DNA from: Aurantiochytrium sp. KH105
Taxonomy: Eukaryota; Sar; Bigyra; Thraustochytrida; Thraustochytriidae
Direction of reading: 5' to 3'
Length of the DNA: 64,000 bases
Assembly (NCBI GenBank): GCA_003116975.1
Contig: BGKB01000012.1
Span: forward strand, 124,001-188,000
Under the pieces are notes generated by a model that was not told where the DNA came from, did no database searches, and was given only the letters and a program-made list of their open reading frames with translations. Shown in pieces: positions 47,217 to 57,192 of this stretch (position 1 is its first letter; each line of letters starts with the position of its first letter). Position numbers and translations under genes: made by a program.

Positions 47217-50200
47217 ATGAGCGCGATCTTGGGGTTGCAAATGGAGGACGACGACGAGGAGAGCACGCTCGAGCTCGCCAAAGAGGTGGGTTTGCAAGAC
47301 CTCCTCGACGCAGCAGCGGCGGCCTCGGACCGCAGCGAAGAGGACGATGATGAAGGCAATACGAGCGAGGAGCTCGAGCGCGTCATTCAGGACGGCGACG
47401 ACGAAGAAAGCGAGACGCAGGGGCCAGAGAGCTCCTCACTTGGATCCGCCGACGCCAATGATCTCGATGAAGACCATCTCGATCGCTACCTTGCGTACAA
47501 CCCAGATACCCCAGCAAAACCCAAAGCCACGCCGGCACGAGATATCACGGAAAGTCTTCGCACGCGAAGAGCTCTTATTGAGGAGGGTCGAAAAAGGATG
47601 GAGGAATTCCGGAAGCGGTCCGCCACGCCCGCACGCGACACAAGACACACAAGCGGATCCAGCATTGGCAGCGCAAGCTCGCACAGTCTCCACAGTCGAG
47701 GCCTTTCGCCCGAGTTTCTCTCACCCGAACCGTCACCGTCCGCCGCACGCCGTCACCCGGCCGCCACTGCTGCTGCCCAAGCGGCCCGCGCAAACCCGCC
47801 TACGCAACCCGTACCCTTTACACCTGTTGCCCAGGGATTCAAGAGCCAACTCGACAAACTCAAACGCGATGAGCTTGATCTCGCCGCTGCCGAGTGGAGC
47901 GAGCAGCGAAACCGCGTCTCCGACATGCGACGCGAATACGAAGAGGAACTCGCCGACATGCAAAAGGTTGTTGACGACGCCCGCGAAGAGACCCAACAGG
48001 CGCAGCAACGCAATCTCAAACTTGAAACAGATGCCGAGCAATCCCGCAAAGAACTTGCAGGTCTGAAGCAACAGCTCGAACAGTTTGCAGCAACCCAGCG
48101 TGCCGACGAAACAGCCGCCGAGGAACTTCGCACCCGGATTGCGACGCAGCAAAAGGAAATGAGCTCCTTGCGCGAACGCGTACAGGCACAAGCCGCAGAA
48201 CTCGAGCTACGCGCGCGCGAGACCGTGTCGCGTCTCGCAAGCAACGAGTCGGAACATGAAGCCGACATGTCCGCTCTCAATGACCAGCTCGAAGAGCAAA
48301 TTAAATCCATTCGCGACCTCGAAGAAGAGCGCGATGGTCTCCAACAAGTTCTCGAGCTGACGCGACAGCGGGCCGCGGAAGAGGTCGCCAAACTTCGGCA
48401 AGATAGCGACAAAGGCAAACACGATCTAAGCCAGGAACTCGCTCAAGTGCGCAATGCCCTCGAAACTGCACGACAAGCACGCGAAGAGCAGGCTCACGCT
48501 GCTGCGCAACAACACGAGCAAGCTCAAGAAGCCCGGGAAGCTGCGCAACGCGCTCTCGAACTCGAGCGTGCATCGGCAAAAGAGCAAGAGCGCGATTTGC
48601 AACATCAACTTGCTGCCGCAACTGCCGCGCACCGCACCGCAATGGAAGATGCCGCGACTGAGCATTCTGCGCGCCGTGCAGAACTTGAGAACCGCCTTGC
48701 TGCTGCCGACCGTCTCGCAGACGAACTCCGCGAAGAGCGTGACAAGGCTCGCGATGCCGAAAAGGCCCTTCGAACTGGCACGCAGGCTCTTCAAGAGAAA
48801 CTTCGCCTTGCGCTTGACGCCAATGCCAAACTCCAAGATGTGCAGCGCGCAACTGCTTCGGAAACCTCCTCGCAGCAACAAGCACACACGCAGGAAGTGC
48901 AGGAGTTATGTGCGCGCATCTCGGAGCAGGACGAGGAAATCACTCGTGCTGCGCGCGATGCAACGCAAGCGCGCGAGGAGCTCGCACGTGAACGCACTGC
49001 GTTCCAGGCCGCTCGTGACGATCTCGACAAAGCATTCGAGGCCAATAGGCAGATGCGCGCAACGCATGAGGCCATGCGTCTTGATCTTGCGGCCAAGGAA
49101 GAAGCTCTCCATGACGCCGAAGAACGAATCGGAGAACTTTCACGGTCTCTCGCTGCCGCGCAGCGTTCCAACCAGCAAGCCTTCACGGATGAAATCACAT
49201 CGAGTCAGGCGGCCGTACAAGAACTCCGGCTGAAACTCCGCGCAGTTGCTGACAAGCTTGAAAAAAAGCAGCAACAACTTGCCGAGGAAGTCAAACTGCG
49301 GAAAGAAACCGAGCACGACGTCGAGAAACTTCGCAAAGAGCATGCAGCCCAGCTCCGGCAGCAGCGCGAGCACTTCGAACAAGCTCTCGACGAACAGCGT
49401 GCCATCGAGCAGCGTCTGCGCGATATCGCCACCAAGGATGACGAGGATGATCGTGCGGCATTGGCAGAAATGTCGCGTGAGATCACCGAGCTGCGTCGCC
49501 GTCTCACCTCTCGTGCCGCTCTCGACGATCAGCCTTCCCTGCATTCTCTGGTGCATCAAGAGGAAATTCAGCGCGACATGGAGCTGCGCGCTCGTGAGCC
49601 AGAACTCGTTCTGGCGCTTCAAGATCGTGTCGAGGCGCTAGAGGAGTCCAACAAGCTTCTCAGTCGCGCCTTTCGCGAGTCCGCCGAGCAAGCGGGCAGT
49701 TCTGACCAGGCGCGAACCATCCATCAGCTCACCATGGAGATCGAAGCCAGTAAGCGCGCTTTTCACGCCATGCGCCAACGCCTCCTGCAAGCTGGACACC
49801 TTTCGCGACCAGATCACCGAGTTGCCAACAATCATCTTCGCGCTTCTCGGACGGGGGCCTTTTCCATGCTCGACCAAAGTCTTCTCTCGGACCAAACATG
49901 GGCTGCAGAAACTGCCATGGCGTCTGGGCCATCCGATGCCACGACCGAGCAGCCAGCTTCCATGACGCGTGACGAGCTTTCGATTTCTATAGACTCCCGC
50001 CGCCATCATCATCTTCATCATAATCACACCCGGCGGCGCCGCCATGGCGATGCCTCGCAGTCGCGATTGCATGCAAGCTCCATCTCCAAAACACCTCCTC
50101 AGCCGGCTTATACGACACGACCTGGCCCTCGCGCTCCCAAAACTGTGAATCGAGCCTTGCGCCATGAGGTTGACATGCTGCAAGACGCCCTTGATAAGGA

Positions 50201-50432
50201 ACGCGAGGCACGCCATGCCGCAGAAACAAAGGCAGGCTTTCTTCAGTCCGAGTTCACGGATCTCTTTGTCCAGTATTTCAATGCCGAAAAGAAACAGAGC
50301 AAGAAACAGAAAAAACCGACTGCCGCCAGGAAGCTAGTTTACCGCGAGCGCCTCAAGCCAAAGTCCTCTTCACTTTCTACCGTAGGTCCGAGACGCCAGC
50401 GCCCTCAGGAGAATGCCAGCAAATTGAAATAA
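47217..50432 (+). CDS. Long coiled-coil protein with pericentrin/AKAP450-like N-terminal motif
   Basis: 1071 residues; ATG at 47217. Residues 1-100 are acidic. At 116-135 the sequence RTRRALIEEGRKRMEEFRKR resembles the 'L-E-A-G-K-x-K-L-x-x-F-R-x-R-K' motif near the start of AKAP450/pericentrin-type centrosomal proteins. 136-200 is Ser/Pro-rich. From about 208 to 860 there is an almost unbroken coiled coil rich in Glu, Arg, Gln and Ala with Leu heptads. A disordered stretch with a His-rich patch (about 920-945, HHHLHHNHTRRRRHG) follows, then a short second coiled coil (about 978-1025) and a very basic end. I infer a centrosomal, basal-body or Golgi scaffold; the motif match is by eye. Confidence 0.8.
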   Translation: MSAILGLQMEDDDEESTLELAKEVGLQDLLDAAAAASDRSEEDDDEGNTSEELERVIQDGDDEESETQGPESSSLGSADANDLDEDHLDRYLAYNPDTPAKPKATPARDITESLRTRRALIEEGRKRMEEFRKRSATPARDTRHTSGSSIGSASSHSLHSRGLSPEFLSPEPSPSAARRHPAATAAAQAARANPPTQPVPFTPVAQGFKSQLDKLKRDELDLAAAEWSEQRNRVSDMRREYEEELADMQKVVDDAREETQQAQQRNLKLETDAEQSRKELAGLKQQLEQFAATQRADETAAEELRTRIATQQKEMSSLRERVQAQAAELELRARETVSRLASNESEHEADMSALNDQLEEQIKSIRDLEEERDGLQQVLELTRQRAAEEVAKLRQDSDKGKHDLSQELAQVRNALETARQAREEQAHAAAQQHEQAQEAREAAQRALELERASAKEQERDLQHQLAAATAAHRTAMEDAATEHSARRAELENRLAAADRLADELREERDKARDAEKALRTGTQALQEKLRLALDANAKLQDVQRATASETSSQQQAHTQEVQELCARISEQDEEITRAARDATQAREELARERTAFQAARDDLDKAFEANRQMRATHEAMRLDLAAKEEALHDAEERIGELSRSLAAAQRSNQQAFTDEITSSQAAVQELRLKLRAVADKLEKKQQQLAEEVKLRKETEHDVEKLRKEHAAQLRQQREHFEQALDEQRAIEQRLRDIATKDDEDDRAALAEMSREITELRRRLTSRAALDDQPSLHSLVHQEEIQRDMELRAREPELVLALQDRVEALEESNKLLSRAFRESAEQAGSSDQARTIHQLTMEIEASKRAFHAMRQRLLQAGHLSRPDHRVANNHLRASRTGAFSMLDQSLLSDQTWAAETAMASGPSDATTEQPASMTRDELSISIDSRRHHHLHHNHTRRRRHGDASQSRLHASSISKTPPQPAYTTRPGPRAPKTVNRALRHEVDMLQDALDKEREARHAAETKAGFLQSEFTDLFVQYFNAEKKQSKKQKKPTAARKLVYRERLKPKSSSLSTVGPRRQRPQENASKLK

Positions 50433-50733
50433 TGTCGAATCAATTCCTTTTTCTTCTTCTTCTTCTTCTTCAACCATGCGTTCATATTCTTTCGTCTGCT
50501 TTCGAGGAAGACTTCAACGCGCCTGTAATTCAATCAATGCTTGAAACCAGACAGCAAGCGAAGCTTCTCTCCTCGTTTTCTGACTTTGTTTATGCGTGGC
50601 TCATTACGGCCAGCGAGTCCATTTTTCTCCCATCATCAATCAGATGTCCAACATTGAATGACCATTTGCCTGTTCACCATGGGCCGCCTGCCTGCCCGGT
50701 GCCGCAAAACCCGCCTGGGGCGAAGCAAGCGCC
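50433..50733. other. Spacer with CTT run
   Basis: 301 bp between two same-strand genes; a CTTCTT run (50447-50472) follows the upstream stop codon. No gene. Confidence 0.5.
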
Positions 50734-51429
50734 ATGGCGACGGTCGCTTTGGCAACGACCTACACGGCGACGAGGCGCCTCGTTGACGCCGTCGAGCACG
50801 ACTACGCAGAGCAGGTAAATCGCATCGTAACAGGCTTTGCAGATACCGAGACGGCCATCGAAGCGTGCCTTGCCAGCAACGACAGAGTGCGGAACGAGGT
50901 GGCCCGGCGCAGAGACGACGTACGTCGGGCCGCAGCTCCCCGTGCAAAGACCTCCTCGACACGGAGAAAACGGCGTGACCTGCACATCGAAGTCGACCAC
51001 CATGATGACCCTCTGGGGTTCTACACCATTGGCATGGAGGCCTCATCGAATGTTGCAAGATGCGATAGTCGAATGAGCAGGGCAAGCAGAATGAGCAAAG
51101 CGAGCCACACCAGCCGCGCTAGTAAACAAAGTGTAGCAAGCTCGAGACGGGCACGAGGCATTATGTCTCCAATTCCGCCCATTGAGCGTCGACACCACCC
51201 CAATCCGGCCCCACCGGGACTGGGATTGTACATTATCGAGCTCGAGAACAGCGCAATCGATTTACTGCAGCCCACTTTGCGTGTCCCTCTAAGCGAGATG
51301 ATGCGACAAAACACCACGAGAATCGCTACCAAGCACTTGAGTGCAGATCGACCAGGACTGTACTCTTTCATGGAGCCCTCGCTGAAGAAGAAAAAGAAGA
51401 AAAAGCCAAAAGCACGACAACAAGAGTAA
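50734..51429 (+). CDS. Small basic protein with S-x-A-S-(K/R) repeats, unknown function
   Basis: 231 residues; ATG at 50734 in GCCATGG context. N-terminal 65 residues are helical (ATRRLVDAVEHDYAEQVNRI..). A basic stretch follows. Residues about 112-135 repeat the pattern S-R-M-S-R-A-S-R-M-S-K-A-S-H-T-S. About 155-205 looks folded, with GLGLYIIELENSAIDLLQPTL. It ends in a Lys run. No family recognised. It follows the long coiled-coil gene on the same strand after 301 bp. The repeat resembles that in the RhoGAP-type protein at 42098-43876. Confidence 0.7.
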   Translation: MATVALATTYTATRRLVDAVEHDYAEQVNRIVTGFADTETAIEACLASNDRVRNEVARRRDDVRRAAAPRAKTSSTRRKRRDLHIEVDHHDDPLGFYTIGMEASSNVARCDSRMSRASRMSKASHTSRASKQSVASSRRARGIMSPIPPIERRHHPNPAPPGLGLYIIELENSAIDLLQPTLRVPLSEMMRQNTTRIATKHLSADRPGLYSFMEPSLKKKKKKKPKARQQE

Positions 51430-51926
51430 TAAAAAGAACTATGAACTTCAATACCTTGCATTAGAATCGACACGATCAGTGCCTACGAGAACAGGCAACA
51501 AAGCTCACGCTTTTGCTGTACATACATTCGATCGAAGGGCCACGAGATGCCCACCCGACCGCCGTCTCACACATGCGTGAGATGTAATAGATGAGAGGCG
51601 CAACTTGATCGTGCAACGCCGCCTTGATCACGACAGTCTCAAGCCCTTAATCTTGTCTCGACCTCATTTGCAATGAAATTTCTTTGTCGGCTAAGCAAAA
51701 CCCGCGCCAAGCCACCAGCCGACTCGACACGCCCAAACGATCTCACAGAGAGACCGACCGAACCTCGATAATACTCTCCGCTCTTTGGCAATCCAGGAAC
51801 CTGCTCTCCCTTTTCCACACTTCTCACCGTGCTCGATTGATATTCTCTCAATACCATTTCACATTCCTAAACTTTGTCAAGGTCGCAAAAGAGAGTGCCT
51901 GATAAATAATTTGAACTCAAGTTTAT
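51430..51926. other. Convergent 3'-3' spacer
   Basis: AT-richer; no supported gene. Confidence 0.5.
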
Positions 51927-53000
51927 TTACTCTCTCTTGGAATCCTCGGCGAAAGAGGTCAGGAACGGCCACACGGTCTGAGCGTACAGACTCTTGCCTT
52001 TCGCTTTTGGAGCGACAACGTCAATTGCCACACTCGCATGTTCTGGGCGAATGCGAAGCTTGTTTCCAGGCGGCACGGTCGAGAAAAGTGCCTTGCACGT
52101 CCGAAATTTTGATGCGTCCCAATCGCAAAGCTCATCAACGTTAACCACATTTGACTCTTTCAGTACGCCCAACAAGTTTAAAGCATCTTTGATGCTGTCA
52201 ATTTGGTCCTCGTGCTCATGTGCAAAGGCCCTTACATCTTTGGTGGCCATAGGTTGGGCCACGAACGACTTCGTGATGCTCGGGATGGATTGCGGCGCCG
52301 AAAGCAAGAACACCCGGCGCAACGGCAAAACAGATGCCAGATATGCGGCGTGAGCGCCTCCTTGAGAGTGTCCGCTGAGAACAATGCGGTCCCAACGCAC
52401 AAAGCATCGGCCTCGCGCATCCCTTTTTTCTTGCAAAAAATATTGCCAGCCCTCCCGTGGATAATTGCTTGCCAAGTGGTGCAAAGCCGAACGAAGTCGG
52501 CCCTCCACAGAGTCAGCCTCAGAGACAGCTTGCGTGAGCGTCGTCTTGGGCCCGCCAAAGACCACAGTCTCGTGGAATGCGCGAATTGCTTCGGCTTGTG
52601 CATCCTCGTCATCAGCATACAGTTCGCGAATGCCTTTGCCCACAAGTCCACTGGGAATGAAGGAGTACCTGTACGCGAGTCCAATGGTGTGATGGCCGTT
52701 GCGCTGTGCGCAGGATTCAAGGAATGAAGAAGAGAACACCGGGTGCGAAAAGGTCCCAGAAAGGTGCACGTGAAGCAGCCGGGACGGCTCGGCGTCCCCG
52801 GCCACCGGCGCTCGCACCAGGTGCGGCAAAAAGCCGTACCAGGGCGTCGACCACAGCAGCGAGCGGTCCGCAAGCGTGGGCCACACCCATCGGTAGCCCT
52901 GAAGGCCCGGAAGCCACCGGCTTGTCGCCACCGCGAGCGCCAAGGCCGACGCTACAATGACCCCGACGAGTCCAAGAAGCAATGCGGTCCAGCTCAGCAT
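51927..53000 (-). CDS. Membrane-anchored alpha/beta hydrolase, serine type
   Basis: 357 residues from ATG 53000. This start gives an N-terminal hydrophobic segment (MLSWTALLLGLVGVIVASAL, 1-20, continuing to ~27), a signal peptide or anchor. An ATG at 53201 would add 67 polar residues ahead of it; I prefer the shorter form. The nucleophile elbow IVLSGHSQGGAHAAYL (206-221) gives Ser212 in G-H-S-Q-G. LLHVHLSGTFSHP (75-87) fits the oxyanion-hole strand and RPEHASVAIDVV near 324-335 supplies a candidate His. The pattern resembles the small BPSS1187-like hydrolase group. Probably a lumenal or secreted esterase/lipase; substrate unknown. Followed on the same strand by CFAP100 upstream. Confidence 0.8.
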   Translation of the reverse strand: MLSWTALLLGLVGVIVASALALAVATSRWLPGLQGYRWVWPTLADRSLLWSTPWYGFLPHLVRAPVAGDAEPSRLLHVHLSGTFSHPVFSSSFLESCAQRNGHHTIGLAYRYSFIPSGLVGKGIRELYADDEDAQAEAIRAFHETVVFGGPKTTLTQAVSEADSVEGRLRSALHHLASNYPREGWQYFLQEKRDARGRCFVRWDRIVLSGHSQGGAHAAYLASVLPLRRVFLLSAPQSIPSITKSFVAQPMATKDVRAFAHEHEDQIDSIKDALNLLGVLKESNVVNVDELCDWDASKFRTCKALFSTVPPGNKLRIRPEHASVAIDVVAPKAKGKSLYAQTVWPFLTSFAEDSKRE

Positions 53001-53402
53001 CTTGCCAACTCGTCGCAGTTGTACGCCTGCACGTCGGGGGTGAGCAAACGCACGCAAGTGTAGCGGCGCTGCCCCGCTTCCCTTGCCCTCCAGATCGACT
53101 GATTGATTTTGGTTTGCACAAGCTGCTGTTTGACCTTTCTTTGAATAAGGTCTGCTCTGGGACGGACAAGATTTGGAAACAAGATTTGGAACTATCATCA
53201 TAGCGACGAAGGTCAGACCTAGAACGCAAACGCAAGCAAGCAAGAAAAATCGATAATGAAAAGCCTTTAGAAGATGTGGTTGGGTGGAGCTTGATTAACG
53301 ATGAGGTCACAAAGTACGCAGAACACATAATTCAGCCGTGGTCACCGGTCATCACTGAAAATGGTCGCAAGGAAAGACGGTATCTGATAAAAAAAAAAAG
53401 GT
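53001..53402. promoter_or_regulatory. Upstream region of hydrolase, 3' region of CFAP100
   Basis: 402 bp between two minus-strand genes. Contains an ATG (53201) in frame with the hydrolase, giving an alternative start. Nothing else. Confidence 0.45.
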
Positions 53403-55337
53403 TTACCAACTGAGGAACTCTTGTAAATCCCGCGCTGCAGATTCGGCCGCCGAGTTGTCCTTCTTCCGCTCCTTCTTTTGAGGAGGCGCGGAACGGAACA
53501 TGACGGGTTTTCCTGTCTTCTTCTTAGGTGCCTGCATCGACCGCTCGATGCTCTTGCGCAAACGCTCTTCGTAGACGCGCTGCTGCTGCGAGAGACGCTC
53601 GGCGCGCACGCGCTCGCGGCGCTCCTTTTCTTTGAGCTTTTCGGCCTTGACCACATAGTCTTCGGGCATTTGCTCGATCTTTGCCAAGAGCTCCTCGAGG
53701 CGAGCCTCCAAGTCCGTGAGCATGGACAGCGTGCTCGGCGAGGCGTCACAGTCGAATCCACACTTGCGGTAGACCTCCTTGACCTTGGCGTTTAGCTCGC
53801 TCAGCAGCTTCTCTTGAGCATCTTCGCCGAGGTTGGAGTCCATGCGCGCGCGCAGGATCGACGCCTTGGCTTCCTCGGATCCAATTTGCAGCTTGAGCTC
53901 CTGAATATTTCCCTTGAGCGCATCCGTCTTGGAGTCCATCTTCAGTTTCGTGTCGCGAAACTCTTGTTTGAGCTCCTCAAGCGCCGACTCGGTCTCCTGC
54001 GAGTTCTGAATGAGAAAGAGATTGCTCTCCTCCAATTGCGTGAAAATGTTAAGCAGTTGCTGAGGATCGGTAAAGTACATTGGCAGCTCGCTGTCCGCGG
54101 CTTCTTGCGCCCGAAGGTCTTCAAGCGTCTCAAAATCCTCTTCCATGTCTTCCTCCGTTTCTGCCAGCACGGACTCTGCCCAGCTTGATTTCGACTCACT
54201 GTGCGACACCTTGGACTCTTCCTCGAGACTTGCCCTACTTCTGCTCTTTGCGCCGTGCGTCGCGGCGGAAGCAGCCTGATCATCGCCCTCGTCGTCGGAA
54301 AAGTCAAATACGGGCGGATCAGGGAGCCGCAAGGGAGGCACGTTGGACGTCATGTCCTTGCGGACACCGCGGGACCGCCCTGCGTTGCGAGCGTCCTCTC
54401 TGCGCTTGAGATCGTCGTGCTCGGCAACAAGTCGCTGCTTCTCTTCCTCGTACTCGCGGAGCTTAGCCGCCTCAAAGATGGCCCGGCGCTTCTTCTTTCG
54501 CCGACGCCGCACCGCATCATGATGAGCGAACCACTCTGCTGGCGTGAGTTCGTCGAGAAATGCCTTGTACTTGAGACAGTCGTCGAGCTGTTCTTTGAGC
54601 TTTGACATTTCGCTCTGAACGGCCTGGATCTGGTGGTTGAGCTTTTTGATCTCTTGCACCTTGTCTTGCTTGAGCTTGGTCTCTGTTTCTGCACGCTTGA
54701 TGGCTTCGTGTGCTTTCTTGTCGTTCTCCTTCAAGAAAGTATCAAAACGGATGGCATCCTCTTCGAGCATGAGCTCGCTCTTGCGAAGGGCCTCTTCCTT
54801 TAGTTGAGCCTTTTCCTCGAGTTTGCGGATCTCCTCACGTTTGGTATCGAGAGACATTTGCACGAGGAACATTTCGCGCTTTTTCGCGATGAAGTCCGCC
54901 ATGTTATCTTTTTCGTGTCGTCGCTCGAGAGCGATTCCAGCGCCTTGATTACTCACGAGTTTGCCAGTCGCGACGAGTCGATTTCCTCCGCCATTGCTGC
55001 GCGCAAGCTCGCTGCCGCCTCGCGGGCTCAGTTCCCTGTCAAGCTCGCGTCGAGACACTCTGCTCGTCCCACCGGTAGCTCGCTTCGTGCTCTCAAGTGT
55101 CTTTTCCCACACGGACATGCGCTGCAGCCGCTCGCGCTTGTCCTGCTTCAGCTTGCGCTCACGTTCGCGCAGCAGGAAAACCTGATCATCCGAAGGCATG
55201 CGAAAGGGGTTATCGCGTGGACCATCTTCATCATCCATGCCTTTTTCCTCGCGTGTTCTTGGTCCTTTTCTCTCGGTGCTACGCTCCTCGCGCTTGCCTT
55301 CTCCTGCGTGCCGTGCACGCGTCAACGCCGTGGACAT
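53403..55337 (-). CDS. CFAP100: Cilia- and flagella-associated protein 100 (MIA complex subunit)
   Basis: 644 residues from ATG 55337 (GTG-only extension upstream). The early NPFRMPSDDQVFLLRERERK (43-62) and the DUF4200 coiled coil (about 146-275), with MADFIAKKREMFLVQMSLDTKREEI and the ending DELTPAEWF, are typical of CFAP100/CCDC37. A second coiled-coil part covers about 420-600 with EQMPEDYVVKAEKLKEKERRERVRAERL. CFAP100 with CFAP73 forms the MIA complex that tethers inner dynein arm f/I1 and regulates flagellar beating. The presence of this gene indicates a motile 9+2 flagellum at some life stage. Neighbour on the same strand is a CFAP97-domain gene. Confidence 0.9.
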   Translation of the reverse strand: MSTALTRARHAGEGKREERSTERKGPRTREEKGMDDEDGPRDNPFRMPSDDQVFLLRERERKLKQDKRERLQRMSVWEKTLESTKRATGGTSRVSRRELDRELSPRGGSELARSNGGGNRLVATGKLVSNQGAGIALERRHEKDNMADFIAKKREMFLVQMSLDTKREEIRKLEEKAQLKEEALRKSELMLEEDAIRFDTFLKENDKKAHEAIKRAETETKLKQDKVQEIKKLNHQIQAVQSEMSKLKEQLDDCLKYKAFLDELTPAEWFAHHDAVRRRRKKKRRAIFEAAKLREYEEEKQRLVAEHDDLKRREDARNAGRSRGVRKDMTSNVPPLRLPDPPVFDFSDDEGDDQAASAATHGAKSRSRASLEEESKVSHSESKSSWAESVLAETEEDMEEDFETLEDLRAQEAADSELPMYFTDPQQLLNIFTQLEESNLFLIQNSQETESALEELKQEFRDTKLKMDSKTDALKGNIQELKLQIGSEEAKASILRARMDSNLGEDAQEKLLSELNAKVKEVYRKCGFDCDASPSTLSMLTDLEARLEELLAKIEQMPEDYVVKAEKLKEKERRERVRAERLSQQQRVYEERLRKSIERSMQAPKKKTGKPVMFRSAPPQKKERKKDNSAAESAARDLQEFLSW

Positions 55338-56067
55338 GGTTCCCCCTCGCCGCGCTGCGCCGCGCCGCACCACCGACGGTCGGTCTTGCACGTCTATGTC
55401 AGAATCTGCACGACGCCAAGGAAAGGCAAGTAAGTCCCTTGTTCGCCCTTCTTGCTGGCTCGTTTCGCCCGACCGCTCGCGTGGAGTCGAGTCGTGTGGT
55501 GGCAGTAGTAGTGCTTGCTTGCTTCAAGCTGGCTGACTGACCCGGAACTCTGCCGCGCTTGGACGTCGGATGAATGTGGGCTAACGGATCGCTTTTTAGA
55601 CCTCTTTTTCTCTTCAACTTCGAAGTCGGGTTAGACATTCGTGTCGAGAAAAAGCAGAGCAGAGCAGAGCAGAGCAGAGCAGAGCAGAGCAGAAAGCAGA
55701 GCGGAGCAGAAAGTAGAGCAGAGCAGGGTGTCATTTCAGTAAATAATACTAGCAAGTAGACCTACGCTTTCCTTCTTTTTTCGAGAGAAAAGAGGTGGAA
55801 TTTGCATTATAACGACAGAGAGGGCGAGGGGCTCATGCCAAGAAGTCTCCTACTTAGGTGACGCAGGCCATAATGGAGGAGCATCGAAGTGCAGACTTCT
55901 AGTCAAATGCTGATAAAGGTCGAATGGAAAATCAAGAACCTTTTCTTCGACTTGGCGATGAATGTCTTCACGCACGCTTTGCGACGCAGACTGTAATGGT
56001 TTCTTTACAATCCAGTAGCTCGTAAGTATTCTATTATTTGTAATGATGTGTAAAGTAGTCTTTTTGG
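55338..56067. promoter_or_regulatory. Spacer between CFAP100 and CFAP97-domain genes
   Basis: Holds a GCAGA array (55654-55735). A 73-codon minus frame (55850-56071) starts only at TTG and has no homology. No gene. Confidence 0.5.
55654..55735. repeat. (GCAGA)n minisatellite
   Basis: About fifteen five-base units, the first seven perfect and the rest diverged. Confidence 0.9.
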
Positions 56068-57192
56068 TCAATGCCCCCCCTCATCGAGGCCCAATTCGGC
56101 AGCGGGGCTTGTCAGAGGTGCAGGCGGCGGAAGATGAATTTCAAAGGTTCCTTGGTCGCGGTGCAGTCCGACGAGGCAAAGTTCCATAATATGCGTTGGG
56201 TTGCGGCGGTGCTCATCAGAGAGCCACCGACGTAATAAACGTTTGGCGAACTTGAAGGCGTGCGATTCATGCGTACGGGCGTCGAAAAGGGTCACGAGCG
56301 CATCACTGCTGCCCACATCCCATTGAAGTCGTGCAAAAAAGGTGCGCTCACGTAAACGGAGTGTGCGCTTGACCACAAAAGCAGTGCTTTTGCTGGATTT
56401 CTTGCCTGTGGGATGGCGCTTTGCGTTACTTGTGCCATTGCCACGCGGCGAAATATGCGAAGCTGGCAACCTGTGCAAGACAATTGTGCGGAGTCGGCTT
56501 AGCGCCGTCTCACGCCAGCTCTCGGCGCGCTTTGTTTGGGACAGCTTGCCCAAGGGAGCCTCGCCTTTTGGACGTGTGACTTGCGTGGGCGCCCGCTGCA
56601 TTGGAGTCGTCTTGCATTCTTCACCAGCATGCAGCGGAGATCCCGCAGATTCCTGAAGGCTGGCCCGGCACGCACGCGGACTCGGCCCCCCGGGAGCGGA
56701 AAGAGACTTGCTCGGCCGAGGAGGTTTGTACACCGCAAGCGTGTGCAAATATCGTTCCTTGACTTTGCGATCGGCAACCCACTCGTCGTTGCTGTAGACG
56801 GGCTGCGTGGCCTGCAAGCGTCGCTTGAGATGAGCATTCTCGCGCTCAATTTCATTAAGCGTCATTCTGCGCACTTTTGCACGGGCGATGCGCTGCGTCG
56901 TGCTTGCGCGCTGTTGCTCGGCCTTTGCGTCCTTGAAGTGCTTTTCGTTGAGTATCTTGGTCATGCGCTCCATGATGCGCACGTTTTCGCGCTGGATTTC
57001 TTTTTCGCGTAGTGTTCGCTCCTGCGCGTTCTTTTTCCTTTTGCGCTGGATGTGCGGCAGCATGCGCGTCTTTGGTGGACGTGAATCCACCGAGGCGGGG
57101 CTTTGCTTGATCTTGATGAGGTTGCGGCGGTGCACCTTGGCGCGCGTCCGAATTTCGTGCGCCTCCACCTGAGTCAGCCGACGCAGGTCCAT
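56068..57192 (-). CDS. CFAP97 (Hemingway)-domain protein
   Basis: 374 residues; ATG at 57192. The CFAP97/KIAA1430 domain is seen at about 55-150 with two I-x-R-E-N helices: REKEIQRENVRIMERMTKI (62-80) and TLNEIERENAHLKRRLQATQ (111-130) followed by PVYSNDEWVADRKVKERYL (131-149), which matches the family pattern 'I..EN..L..RL....P.YS...W..D'. Known members are axonemal or needed for ciliogenesis and sperm-tail maintenance. The rest is basic and disordered, with a folded-looking C-terminal part (about 275-355, TFFARLQWDVGSSDALVTLF) I cannot assign. Upstream neighbour of CFAP100 on the same strand. Confidence 0.78.
   Translation of the reverse strand: MDLRRLTQVEAHEIRTRAKVHRRNLIKIKQSPASVDSRPPKTRMLPHIQRKRKKNAQERTLREKEIQRENVRIMERMTKILNEKHFKDAKAEQQRASTTQRIARAKVRRMTLNEIERENAHLKRRLQATQPVYSNDEWVADRKVKERYLHTLAVYKPPRPSKSLSAPGGPSPRACRASLQESAGSPLHAGEECKTTPMQRAPTQVTRPKGEAPLGKLSQTKRAESWRETALSRLRTIVLHRLPASHISPRGNGTSNAKRHPTGKKSSKSTAFVVKRTLRLRERTFFARLQWDVGSSDALVTLFDARTHESHAFKFAKRLLRRWLSDEHRRNPTHIMELCLVGLHRDQGTFEIHLPPPAPLTSPAAELGLDEGGH

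Noticed and set aside
55850..56071. Minus-strand 73-codon frame overlapping the end of the CFAP97-domain gene
   Set aside because: TTG start, AT-rich; considered as a frameshifted extension but the CFAP97-domain gene already ends normally.
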